Assembly: GCF_019097595.1 (NCBI RefSeq)
Contig: NC_080734.1
Location: forward strand, 8,252,392-8,316,391
Direction of reading: 5' to 3'
DNA length: 64,000 bases
From: Hemibagrus wyckioides
Taxonomy: Eukaryota; Chordata; Actinopteri; Siluriformes; Bagridae
Positions 23,569 through 34,622 of this stretch are shown here, piece after piece. Every line of letters begins with the position of its first letter. Within the stretch, counting starts at the first letter, position 1. A program made the translations under genes and the position numbers. Under the pieces are notes generated by a model that was given only the letters and a program-made list of their open reading frames with translations, did no database searches and was not told the DNA's origin.

Positions 23569-23579
23569 CTGTGCTGTAC

Positions 23580-24945
23580 ACACTGAACCTGTATAGCGTA
23601 TAACACAGTGTAAAGGACATTATGAGTTTACAGTGTAAAGGAATTACATTATGTATATCATCCTTAGTTAAGTACAGTATGCTGATGAGATTTTACAAGT
23701 TTTTTATGCAAAGCTGTAATAAGAATCAATGACTTTTAAAACCAGCAGTGTTTTCATGCTCAGGTATCTTAGGACAAAAAAAATCATTGGTCCCACAGGT
23801 ATAACAGTTTCTGCCCTCTTGCTTCAGTGGACACTGTAACTGGTACCAACAGAAGCCACAGTAATCATAAAGACTGCCGTGTGAATCTCCTCACTGCAGA
23901 GGCACTGATATTGTGAATAAGGAAATCCTGTCATAAAGAGAGAGAACACAGTATTTTACCACAGAAATCCCTGGTGCATTGCTAATTATTTTATAAACAT
24001 GTGTGCCAAGAAACATTAAGGAAACAGTATGGCAAAAGTCCAGTGTGACTAAGACTTTTTTTTACCAACCCAATACATCACAGTTCCACCCATTTGGTTT
24101 ATGTTGGCTCAGAAGACTAAAGCTTGTGAATTCACAGGTCAAAGTTCCCCAAGTCAGAAGTCCTTAAATCACTGAACAGTATTAAGGGACACCTACACAC
24201 CTTATATATTTGGCAAAATAAGGGTCTTCAGAGGACAGCTGCATTCCAAATAGGACAACTTTTTTGGTGGGAATGTTCGGCCTACCTAGTGAACTGCTTT
24301 ACAGCTGAATCACAGCGTCTCTAGCCTTCACTTCAGAAGGTGAATGTTATTTTGTCAGAACCACCAGCACCTCCCACACTGAATGAAATTTGGGAAATTT
24401 TATGGAAAAAAAACAGACACTAAACATGGATACATATGCACCACTTAATGAATATGATTCATGTTTTTCTTTTGTTGTTGTTGGGGCTAGTGGCCATTAT
24501 TAAATCTTATGTTAATCCATAGAGTGCTGATGCACAAAGGAAGGTTTTCCAGGTTTGTGAAAATGTTTGCAACCCAACAGGACAAAGCATTCCCAGTAAA
24601 ACTGTCATGTATGAATGAGTAAAAGCCTGTCTGGCTATTCTGGATTGAGAGCCTTGCCAATCTACGCATCTTTTGCCTTTATTTTATTTTATTTCGTTTA
24701 AATAAGGAAATAAAAGAGAAATAATGATGGCAAATACTCATTAATTATAATGCTGACTGGCAAAAAAGTAGGACTAAAAACATTTAATTCCAACAAAACA
24801 AAAAAAGGAAAGAAAGCATTTATAATGGGAAAAGATTTTTTTTTTAAATGAAATATAAAATGTAATGGGTATTATGGTTGCGTTAGTAGCTGAAACACAT
24901 TGATTGTCTTCAGCACTGAAAGAAAACATGTTTATCTTCTATTTA
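23580..24945. other. Unannotated AT-rich DNA
   Basis: No feature recognised. Confidence 0.4.
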
Positions 24946-25205
24946 TTTACATTTATGGTAGTGGTAGATGCCCTTTTCCAGAACAACTTAGAGAAGTGTT
25001 TTAAGCCTCTATCAGTGAGTACATCCTGATACTGGTTCACTAGGTCATGGTCTAAGAAGACCAGTCTATGAACCCTTGTGAGAAAATAAAGCAACAAATG
25101 CAAATGTGTTTTTTTTAAAAAGTAATTCAGGAAGTGGCTGTTCGGACATCTAGGTGAAGTTCATTCCAACACCTAGATCTCAAAACAGAGAAGAGTCTTG
25201 ATGCA
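24946..25205 (-). mobile_element. LINE 3' end fragment
   Basis: This is the same LINE end as at 8029. In the minus direction it shows a decayed 'SRLFSVL..CWNELHLDVRTA' region (25200-25130) followed by the tail 'aaaagggcatctaccac' near 24970. It stops abruptly at the terminal repeat of the Tc1-like MITE at 25206, which seems to have inserted into it. Confidence 0.6.
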
Positions 25206-25625
25206 TACACTACTGTTCAAAAGTTTGGGATCACTTGGGACACACACTTTTTCTCTGTTCTGGTAAGAAACAATTTGTGCTGTTCTATGAAGCGAGCACT
25301 TCCCAGCATTGTAAGATAAGTTACCAGCATGGAAAGATACATGAAAAGAAAGATCTTTCTTCCTGGCCATTTTGAGCCTGTAAACAAACCCACAACTCCT
25401 GATGCTCCAGATACTAAACTAACCTAAGGCCACATTTATTGCTCCTTTAATCAGTACAACAGTACAACTTTCAGCTGTGCAAGGACAATTGCAAAAGGAT
25501 TTTCTAATAATAAATTAGCTCGATAAAATCATTAACTTGGATTAGCAAACATAACATGAGATTGAAACAGAGGACTTATGGTTGCTGGCCTCTTTGAGAC
25601 AATGTAGATCATTCTTTAAAAATCA
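25206..25625. mobile_element. Tc1-like MITE inserted in a LINE
   Basis: The left terminus 'cactactgttcaaaagtttg' followed by 'ggatcactt' is that of a common fish Tc1 family. The interior has the family phrases 'ttgagcctgtaaacaaaccc' and 'cagctgtgcaaggacaattg' and no catalytic domain. The right terminal repeat cannot be found before LINE sequence resumes near 25636. A 65-codon minus ORF (25173-25370) covers the left part and is not a gene. Confidence 0.6.
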
Positions 25626-25635
25626 CCTGATTCAT

Positions 25636-26015
25636 TTTATGTTTTGAAAATGGATTTGGAATTTCCATTTGATGCCAGACTTTGAAACAGTAGTCTTCCT
25701 TCCTTGTACCCTGAGAGATGATGGAACCAGTCGAGCAGTGGTGGAAGATCTAATGGAGCAAGGTGCAGTGTGGGGAGTGAGAAGAACTTTGAGGTAAGTG
25801 AGTGCTGGTCCTTTTTTGACTTTGTAGACAAGCATCAGTGTTTTAAATCTGATGCAGCCAGATACCGGAAGCCAGTGAAGGGAGTGCAGCAATGGGGTGG
25901 TGTGGGAGAAGTTTGGAAGGTTGAAAACAGCTGCATTTTGAATCATCTGCAGAGGTCAGATGGTGCTCAGACACAGACCTGCCAAGAGTGAGTTGCAGTA
26001 GTCAGTCTTGAAATG
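25636..26015 (-). pseudogene. LINE polyprotein C-terminal fragment
   Basis: A 104-codon minus frame (25632-25946) matches the region just downstream of the reverse-transcriptase core of fish LINEs. The visible order is MIQNAAVFNLPNFSHTTPLL, SLHWLPV, RFKTLMLVYK, then SSTTARLVPSSLR. The upstream DNA to about 26015 continues the similarity in another frame with a stop. It is probably part of the same 5'-truncated LINE as 24946-25205, split by the MITE between them. Confidence 0.7.
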
Positions 26016-26589
26016 ACAAGGGACTGAAATCATAATTGGTTGTATGTTGAAATTTTCCCTTAAAATAACTAGAAGATAAAGATTTTAAACAGCAACACTG
26101 ACGATATGGAAAAGCTTCATTATCTGATTTACTCAAAGTATTTTCCCCTTTTTTTCATTGTCCAAGCACTAGATGATTCATCATTTTACTGGAACTGGCT
26201 CGATAATTTGATTTAGACTCTCTGCTGGACAGTGACGGTTTCTGCGACAAGGGAATCGCTTTATAACTACTGTGTTATGAGAAGTATGCTGAGTAACAGA
26301 GCCAGTGTGTCCTCTCTGGAGACTTCTGTTTCTAATTGGATTAGATGCTAGACACTGAATCAACCGGCTAAAGTAGGATCGTGTATCATATCAGCCACGG
26401 AAATAATACTTTATTTGATAATCAAACACAGACACACAGATTAGTGGGTCAGTGACATGTAAGACCACTTGAGAATGAATCAGATTCAAAAAGTCAGACA
26501 CAGTCAGATAGCAGTAAACTAAGTGTGCAAAAATGATGATTATATAATAGATATATGACATTAACAGTATGTACAGGTAGTTGTGCAGG
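26016..26589. other. Unannotated DNA
   Basis: Nothing recognised. About 26180-26380 is repeat-free and of mixed composition. Confidence 0.35.
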
Positions 26590-26795
26590 AGTGAAGAAGA
26601 ACAAGCCTTTATTTTTGTCAGATAAACATATATGCATATCGCAGCTTAAGAAGTTGTGATAAGAGTATGTGCAAAGTCAGGCATGATACAGTACCCCTGG
26701 AGCAGAGAGGGTTAAGGGCCTTGCTCAAGGGTCCAAAAGGGGCAGCTTGGCAGTACTGGGGCCCCAACCTTCCGATCAACAACCAAAATCTTAGC
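26590..26795 (-). mobile_element. tRNA-headed SINE
   Basis: Same family as in the 388-bp triplication. In the minus direction the head has 'ggttggggccccagtactg', the body has 'aaggcccttaaccctctctg', and the 3' end reads 'ataaaggcttgttcttc'. It is full length or nearly so, with scattered substitutions. Confidence 0.7.
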
Positions 26796-29700
26796 CGTTT
26801 TAGCCACCGCTACCCTAATGTGTTCATCTATCATACAGAGATGATTTGCTATACAGTGTTATGGTTAAAGGGAGAAATGATTTCCTGAACTACTCTTTAT
26901 GGCTGAATGAGTCTGTTAGAAAATGAGCTGGGCTATCTTTGTGGAATGCCATGACAAGGGGGGGAATGGGTTGTTCATAATGGAGAGCAGTTTATTCAGT
27001 GACCTCCTACTCAAACCTTTCCATTTTTGTCCACTGAAAGTTTCAGGCCTTGAATGAATGAATGAGTTTCTGAATCCTGAGTCAATAATCTCAGACTTCA
27101 GAGAAGAACTTAAAGATTATATTTCCCTCTAAGGTGTCCCTGAACCTAACTGACTCTTATTATTGTCTTTTATTTAGTTGATTAAAAATGAAACTTACTG
27201 TTATAATGCTATATTTAACACATTGAAATGTGCCATAAAACATACTGTCTTTGTTCTATTAAATGAAATAAATAAATGAAAGCTATACATAGTTGAGAAG
27301 GTTTAGAGCATACATGGTTACACACCAATAAACATAAAGCCACAGCATTCAACCACTGCACCAGAGCTATGGATATATTTACCCTGTAAATATGTTTTGT
27401 GGTGTATTTTTTATCAGGGAGCAGACAATGTGCCTCCAGAGAGTATACTAAAATCCCAGTGGTGTTTTGTAGGCAAACGATCTCAGGATCTCTATTAGTG
27501 AGGTTTTGGTCTTAACTGAGAGGAAAAAGTGGCATGGAGTAATTCCCGAGTAAGAGATTGATGCTGGTAGACTGAAAGAAGTGTTCATAAACCAAACTCA
27601 GTGAAGATGTTCATTACTGTAAAGAACATGCCCTTATGTTTGCCTCCTATAGTAAGTTTTTTGCTTGTATTTTTTTTTACAAGCATTAAACATCTAAATA
27701 AAAAATATCTGAAACATTTTTGATATAAATGTTTATTAGCTATCCAGTGTCTCTTCGACCCTTGAACGTTCTTTGTTGTTGCACAAAGTAAGTAAAATAA
27801 AAGAAAGAAAGATAAATATAAGCCTGACCTACATGTGAACCTTCTTATATAATTTCTTTAATGTTTTATTAGATTTCACGTGATGTCATGTACCCACTGT
27901 TGTGAGTAGGGTATCTGGGTTACATTTTCAGTGTCTTTTCTTTCCAGATTTATTTTCCAGTTAAAAATATTTCTCCACATTTTAGGCAAAAGGTCTGGAT
28001 CCTTTACAGAGGATGTTGTGCAATCCAGATCCAAATAGAGCCAATAAAATGTTTAGTAATGACCTGATAGGACTAAACAGCTGTGTATAATGACAGGCTA
28101 GACATTTTGATTTTATTATATAAAGAGGTGTTTTGAAATTCTCTACTAGTGAAAATGACTCATCGAAACAAATACATTGGTAAAAGTTGAAGTACGGCTT
28201 CAAATCTGTCACTTGTGTTCAAGTAGAACAATATAAACCCTTCAATTTAGTTAAAGTGTCAAAGTACCGAAAAGATTCACAAAAGAAAAAGATGTTGTCC
28301 TTAAATCCCACACTCATGGTGAATTAGTGCGTCTTTCACCAAGGAACCAGGCAACATAGGTAAACAAACATGAGTATGTGGGATTTGGGGGAAATATGTG
28401 CAGCTACTGACAGCTTTATTCCTAAAACTAGCAGAATGTTAGCGTATCACAATACACAACTGTCGTGATGAATAGAAAATAAACCTAGCAGGAGATAGAT
28501 GATGAACATTCTTGCTATCTCATCTGTTAAAAGTTTTGATTTGGTAGGAATTCCTCTGAGCTGTCTGATGCTAAAATGTCACATCATGGCAATTTCAAGC
28601 ATTGGTGCTTTTGTATTTTGTTACTCTGATTATGAAGGTCAGTTTTGTCTATTTCATGTGTGTTTAACCCCCAGTTTCTATCATACCAGAGAGGACCCAT
28701 GCTTTTATGCTTATACCCAATGTGTGGCCAATATGATAATACTGTATACAATTTCCAGAGTCTAATTTCCAGAGTCTACCATGTTAACTGAATGTGTGTA
28801 CAAGTGCATTCTTGTCAGGAGGTCTCCCAGGATCGATGCTTGTGTGCACTCTCTCATCACATCTAAATAATAGTTGGAAATCCAATGTCATCTGTCGATT
28901 AGTTGAAAAAAAGGGAAAACTGGATTCGAGAGATTGGCCTTGGGGCATGACTTGACATTTGAACATTCTTATACACATTTCCAAACCAAACAAATGTTCA
29001 AAGTAACTCCGCTTCTTTAGAAGAGATAACAAGCAATGGCAGAGCTTTTCCAAAGACTTGTGTGATTAAAAGAAAATAGAGGGAATCCCAGAACTTTATT
29101 TTATTTATTTTTTTTACAAGAACTATGTCTGCTGAATCAATATATGAGGGCGAAACTGGCAAATATTAAAAATGCAAAGTAAAGAGAAACTGTATGTTCA
29201 ATTTAAAAACATCCTGCATTGTATTCAAATGCCTGTTCTACTGCTACTTTAAACCTTGTGTGACGTTCAGGTCAAAATGACTCTTTTTACTTAAGGTGTT
29301 TTTCACATGTTGTAAATTATCTGCGTTTGCAGATGCAATTTTGACAGCTGTATTTCATAAGCAGTGACTGCAATAATTGTTTGCTTCTCGTGCTTCTATT
29401 GTTGTTCATCATCTGTGTTTGATAAATCAGTTCAAAAATAATAAACATTAATTGAAACATTGCTCCATGGTTTATGCCACCAAGGTCTTTATTATAGTAC
29501 ATTTTGTTACAATTTACAACTTTATCACAAAAACGAATGACATTTTCATTGTTTCAATGTGATCTAGTAATTGCAAACCTTAATCACAAATGTTATCTAC
29601 ATTGTTTGGGATTGAGGTAAAGACAATATATATTATATGTATTTTTGTTACAGAACAGTACCAAAGGGTCCAAAGAGTGAACATAACACAAGTTATCAAT

Positions 29701-31075
29701 AACCTGATAAAAATTTGAGACAACTATCTACAGTATACAATACAAAAAATGAAAGAAAAAGTTTTCCTAGCTATATCGAAGCATGTTATTTTGAATTTTG
29801 AATAATGTTTGTATTCCGTTATAGTCTACACTTACATGGGTGTATTGGATTGACTTATGTGAGTCTATAACATATCTAGGTGATAAATATGTGATCAGTT
29901 ACATACCATGTGTATCTCTACTTTAAATTATATCTTCATCATTCCAAAATAAATAGTGTCTGGAGTGCTATGAGAGCTGGAGTCCCAATGTCTGGTTGGC
30001 AAAAAAGAGTATGTTAGCACAATCCTAAGGGAGAAAAAAGCAGGGCCTTATCTCAGATAATCGCTTTTCTCAAGATAAAATTCACTCTTTCCATGTGCAT
30101 GGCATTGTAAACCGTTCACACCATTTTCCATGAAGCTTTTCGTGTCTTTCTGTACTATGCCCTTCTTTTTTCTTTAGGCTCATGGATCTATTTTATGTCA
30201 TACTAAATCAGAATATTCTAATATTTATAATTGTGGATGCAGTGCAATTTCTTTTTTTTCCCTTACTCAGCCTCTGTGCTTTTATATATTTATAACATGG
30301 ACTAGAAAGCCAAAATAGGGAATTCATCATCTTCTGGTGAGTCAACTTCTTCTCTTCAGACTAAAATTTACCGAGGATTCTAGTCTGAGTATGATGAAAC
30401 TGAATGAGATGTAATGGATTATGCAGTCTCTGCAATTTGCTGTACACGAACATACTCCATAAGTTTATCTCCAAGGACTATACAACTGATGCGGAATGTG
30501 ATGCTTCATCACTGATCAAGATCAAAGTGAGGTCAGGATAATCTGCAACAAATATGGAATGTATGTTCTCCAAGCATTTCAGTATTTCACTTGGCTTCAT
30601 TCCAGGGGTCAGAGTCTTTGAAGGGGAGACCTAACAAATGCTGGGTACTAACATCTCACTGGCAACAACTACAAAAAGACTGCACTTTTGACATTCGTGA
30701 ACATGGCTCTTCTATCCAGAAACACATTCACAGAATTAAGGATGCATGGTCCATTGACGTGATAAAACAGTTCTGGAAGGATATGCACTAATGATTGCTA
30801 TGGTTCCAATAATGTCTTTGTAGTCTGGTGTACTTTGTAGTATCCTGTCAACTCTGGCTCACAATCCAAGATATTTTCAGTCACAGTATTCCTTGTTCTT
30901 TATGATCTCCTGACTAGTGAATGGAAATGTATACATGCCTGGTGATGTTCTGTGTATTTTTGTATTCGTAGTGCACATTCAGCACACTCATCCAATAATC
31001 TACATAGTATATTTAAGCTGTATACAGAATGAAATGCTCCATGGAGAATTAAGCCTTTTTTGAAATTTTGTCTTC
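26796..31075. other. Unannotated AT-rich DNA
   Basis: Over 4 kb without a repeat family I recognise. A GAAT run is at 27053-27068. A 14-bp tandem duplication of 'atttccagagtcta' lies at about 28749-28777. About 28780-29060 looks unique and may be conserved. The ORFs of 60-90 codons here have no motifs. Confidence 0.4.
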
Positions 31076-31160
31076 ACATATCCCATTTTTGGAAGTTGGG
31101 GTCAGAGCACAGGGTCATCCATGATGCAGTATTGGCAGTGCTGGAACCTCAACTTCCTGA
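31076..31160 (-). mobile_element. SINE fragment, inverted partner
   Basis: A shortened minus copy of the SINE family: 'ttggggtcagagcacagggt' and 'ggcagtgctggaacctcaac' flank an internal deletion. Its tRNA-like head abuts the plus-strand copy that starts at 31166, giving a head-to-head inverted pair. Confidence 0.6.
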
Positions 31161-31165
31161 TCAAA

Positions 31166-31373
31166 CACTTAAACAACTCAGGCTCTAGGTTGTTGATCTT
31201 ATGATCGGGGTTCAAGCCCCAGCACTGTCAAGCTGCCACTTTTGGGCCCTTGAGCAACTCACTACTCCAAAGGGCACTGTAGCATGGCTGACCCTGCACT
31301 CTGACCCCAATCCCCCAAAACTGGGATATGAGAAGTGCAGTAATGTATATGTGACAAATAAAGGCTTCTATTC
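31166..31373 (+). mobile_element. tRNA-headed SINE
   Basis: The head contains 'ggggttcaagccccagc' (B-box-like). The body has 'ttgggcccttgagcaactc' and 'ctgaccctgcactctgac', and the 3' end is 'gtgacaaataaaggcttcta'. It is close to full length. The terminal sequence 'aaaggcttct' is the family's short 3' repeat. Confidence 0.7.
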
Positions 31374-32483
31374 TACATGAGCTACTTGAGACTGTTACTG
31401 AGCAAGAAAGAGGTGTGAACAATTTCATTCAGTTCAAATTAAATGTAAATTTTCCTTAAGTTTCCTTTGTATAGTAATTTAATTGACAGTGACATGGAAA
31501 AATCCTTTCAGAGTTGAGGATATTCAAGTACTTAAGCTCTATTCAAAAGTTGCTCAAGGAGTAGAATCCAGCACCAAACCATGGTCAAAGTTACTAAGAT
31601 CAGTTTTTTCTCTATTCTGAGGTTTGATGTGAAGATAAACTGAAGCTCTAGACTTGTGTCTGCATGGTTTTATGTACTGCACTGTTGTCATATTATTGAC
31701 TGATTGAAAGAAGGGGTATAGGTTTTCTTATTAAAGTGCCCAATATAGGTATATAGTAGATACATTTAGTCCTAATAAATGTTTATTTCCATGCTTGCCA
31801 TTTTCTTATTCATATATAATGATATCAATCTTTTATTTTTCCAATGTTATTCTTTCATTTAATCCATCTTGTGACCACAAAGGAAAAAAAATACATTTTT
31901 CATTTAATCAATGATTTATCTCAGATTTAAAGGCATGTTCTTGTTTGGTCCAGAAACTATTGAAAAACTCTTTTACTTTGAAGGCTCACAAATTTCCCCA
32001 TGTAAACATTGACATAACATTTGGACCAAAGTCACAGTCTTAAGTCACCAATTCTAAATACAACCCAATGTGTTTTGTAACTGTCCAGACATTGCAATAA
32101 TCGTTGAAACGCAATGGGTTTAAACACAAATTAAACCAGGAAGTCAACCAGGAGTGAACAGCAGGGTTGTGTTAGTATGTGGGAGATTGTGACCTCTGAT
32201 AGTTGATAAGGTATAACATACTGAGCTCCAGCAGATTGCTTCTGAAGCTGAACCATCTCTGCAATCGGGCCTACCACTAACCCATCTGTCCAGTAACTCA
32301 GGTGCCTTCTTTGAGAGCATAAACCTCCCAGTGAATAAGACAGAATATGCCCCAGTCCAACCAGTGGAAGTCAAAGAGGTTCTGAACAAGGTAAGCTGGA
32401 AAATCTTCAGTCTCATTTGGGAAGCTTAGCTCCTAGTGCCAGCACCAGAGAAACAAGCTTTAACAAAGCATGAGGCATGAAGG
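31374..32483. other. Unannotated AT-rich DNA
   Basis: No feature recognised. A 90-codon minus ORF (32144-32416) has no motif. Confidence 0.4.
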
Positions 32484-32485
32484 TA

Positions 32486-33691
32486 CACTATATTGCCAAA
32501 AGTATTCGCTCACCTGCCTTGACTCGCATATGAACTTAAGTGACATCCCATTCCTAATCCATAGGGTTCAATATGACGTCGGTCCACCCTTTGCAGCTAT
32601 AACAGCTTCAACTCTTCTGGGAAGGCTGTCCACAAGGTTTAGGAGAGTGTTTATGGGAATTTTTGACCATTCTTCCAGAAGCGCATTTGTGAGGTCACAC
32701 ACTGATGTTGGACGAGAAGGCCTGGCTCTCAGTCTCCACTCTAATTCATCCCAAAGGTGTTCTATCAGGTTGAGGTCAGGACTCTGTGCAGGCCAGTCAA
32801 GTTCATCCACACCAGACTCTGTCATCCATGTCTTTATGGACCTTGCTTTGTGCACTGGTGCACAGTCGTGTTGGAAGAGGAAGGGGCCAGCTGTTCCCAC
32901 AAAGTTGGGAGCATGGAATTGTCCAAAATGTCTTGGTATGCTGAAGCATTCAGAGTTCCTTTCACTGGAACTAAGGGGCCAAGCCCAGCTCCTGAAAAAC
33001 AACCCCACACCATAATCCCCCCTCCACCAAACTTTACACTTGGCACAACGCAGTCAGACAAATACCGTTCTCCTGGCAACCGCCAAACCCAGACTCGTCC
33101 ATCATTGCCAGATGGAGAAGCGCGATTGGTCACTCCAGAAAACGCGTCTCCACTGCTCTAGAGTCCAGTGGCGGCGTGCTTTACACCACTGCATCCGACG
33201 CTTTGCATTGCACTTGGTGATGTATGGCTTGGATGCAGCTGCTCGGCCATGGAAACCCATTCCATGAAGCTCTCTGCGCACTGTTCTTGAGCTAATCTGA
33301 AGGCCACATGAAGTTTGGAGGTCTGTAGCGATTGACTCTGCAGAAAGTTGGTGACCCCGCTCCGTCAGTTTACGTGGCCTACCACTTCGTGGCTGAGTTG
33401 CTGTCTTTCCCAAACACTTCCACGTTCTTATAATACAGCTGACAGTTGACTGTGGAATATTTAGGAGCGAGGAAATTTCACGACTGGATTTGTTGCACAG
33501 GTGGCATCCTATCACAGTTCCACGCTGGAATTCACTGAGCTCCTGAGAGCGACCCATTCTTTCTCAAATGTTTGTAAAAACAGTCTGCATGCCTAGGTGC
33601 TTGATTTTATACACCTGTGGCCATGGAAGTGATTGGAACACCTGATTCTGATTATTTGGATGGGTGAGCGAATACTTTTGGCAATATAGTG
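32486..33691 (-). mobile_element. Tc1 (DD34E) transposon, 1,206 bp, both ends intact
   Basis: The two ends are perfect 29-bp inverted repeats: 32486-32514, beginning 'cactatattgccaaaagtat', and its reverse complement at 33663-33691. Each end is bordered by TA (32484-32485 and 33692-33693), the expected Tc1 target duplication. The transposase is on the minus strand and fills most of the element. The length is slightly below the usual 1.2-1.6 kb for fish Tc1. It is the best-preserved and probably youngest transposon in the window, but its gene carries two frameshifts. With intact ends it could still have been moved by a transposase supplied from elsewhere. Confidence 0.95.
32568..33557 (-). pseudogene. 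Tc1 transposase, broken by two frameshifts
   Basis: Three successive minus-strand frames together cover the whole protein. The first (33557-33102) begins MGRSQELSEFQRGTVIG and contains the paired helix-turn-helix DNA-binding region, a GRPRKLT linker and the first catalytic Asp in WSDQSRF. The second (about 33133-32900) carries [24 protein letters not shown] and [13 protein letters not shown]. The third (about 32890-32568) has [11 protein letters not shown] with the second Asp, then SPDLNLIEHLWDELE with the catalytic Glu, and ends near KGGPTSY. Residue counting gives exactly 34 between the second Asp and the Glu, so the class is DD34E. The breaks lie near 33103 (small deletion after IWQ) and near 32890 (loss of a few bases after LWEQ). 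All three catalytic residues persist. Confidence 0.9.
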
Positions 33692-33693
33692 TA

Positions 33694-34438
33694 TCTTATA
33701 CCTAGCACTAATTTTATTTTATTTTTGTGTTTTTGCTTGAACAATGAGTTGATAAAACAACAAGCGGCCAAAGAATTGAATCTCTTATAAAGTTACTGTG
33801 TCCTAGGAACCTCTCTAACCTCTTGATCCTATTTGTTTAGCTAAAGGAAGTTATAGCCTCAACTTTGTCTTTGTCCATTCCATCTTAACCTCATGTTGGT
33901 ACAGCTTGATGGGAATTTTTTATACTCCCCCATTCTGAGATACAAAATATAAGGATATACTGTAGATGTATGTAGAACATTGCAAGCTAGTTAAAATTTC
34001 ACAAAATTAATAAACATCTGGAAAAGGGAGTACTGATCAATCTATTAGACATTACTAGATATTTATAGTGACCATTGGTGGTGATGAAGGGCTAATCTTG
34101 TACTGGAGAGGCAATAGGAACAGATAATATATAGCATATAAGCATACATATACATGTCATCATATATCTGCATTAATGAGTAATAGACCTTCACAGACAG
34201 TGCTTGTTTTCATATCCCGTCTTTTAATTCCTAATGTCTGGACTTTGGAGTGATTGAATAGCAATGTGTAGCAAGTGCATGGCATGTTCTATTCCCTAGC
34301 AATAAGGCATGAAGTCTTGATCTTTGCTAAGAGATGCCATGCTGTGAGGGCTTTTTCTTGTGCAAACAAATTATATAACATTTTTTGTACATTTTTAAAC
34401 AAAAATGTTTGGGGAACTTATTTAATGAAAATGTTGTC
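33694..34438. other. Unannotated AT-rich DNA
   Basis: No feature recognised. Confidence 0.4.
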
Positions 34439-34622
34439 ATGAGCAATGTCTGGCAAGAAGTTCAATGCTCCGCTTTACGGGACGACACCTGGCCAGCAGT
34501 CTCTACTCTTCAATCTTTATTAAGAATGTACTGAACTATTTATGGTGCTGCTGCGAGACATCTGTGAATAAACTCCAGGTCACGGTTAAGAGTTTTTACT
34601 GAAACAAAAAAAAAAAAAAAAA
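34439..34622 (+). pseudogene. Possible retrocopied mRNA 3' end with poly(A)
   Basis: A block that is GC-richer than its flanks ends in 17 consecutive A's (34606-34622). An AATAAA signal lies at 34567-34572, 33 nt upstream. An open frame of 31 codons starts at ATG 34439 and ends in TGA at 34532-34534 (internal residues VWQEVQCSALRDDTWPAVS). The order of coding-like frame, short 3' UTR, AATAAA and poly(A) is that of a reverse-transcribed mRNA. I do not recognise the peptide. A clear target duplication is not visible. Confidence 0.35.

Noticed and set aside
25632..25946. 104-codon minus ORF as a host gene
   Set aside because: The SLHWLPV..RFKTLMLVYK pattern is the LINE polyprotein C-terminus.
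32470..33161. Plus-strand ORFs of 134-181 codons over the 32.5-kb element
   Set aside because: They are antisense shadows of the Tc1 transposase, which is on the minus strand.
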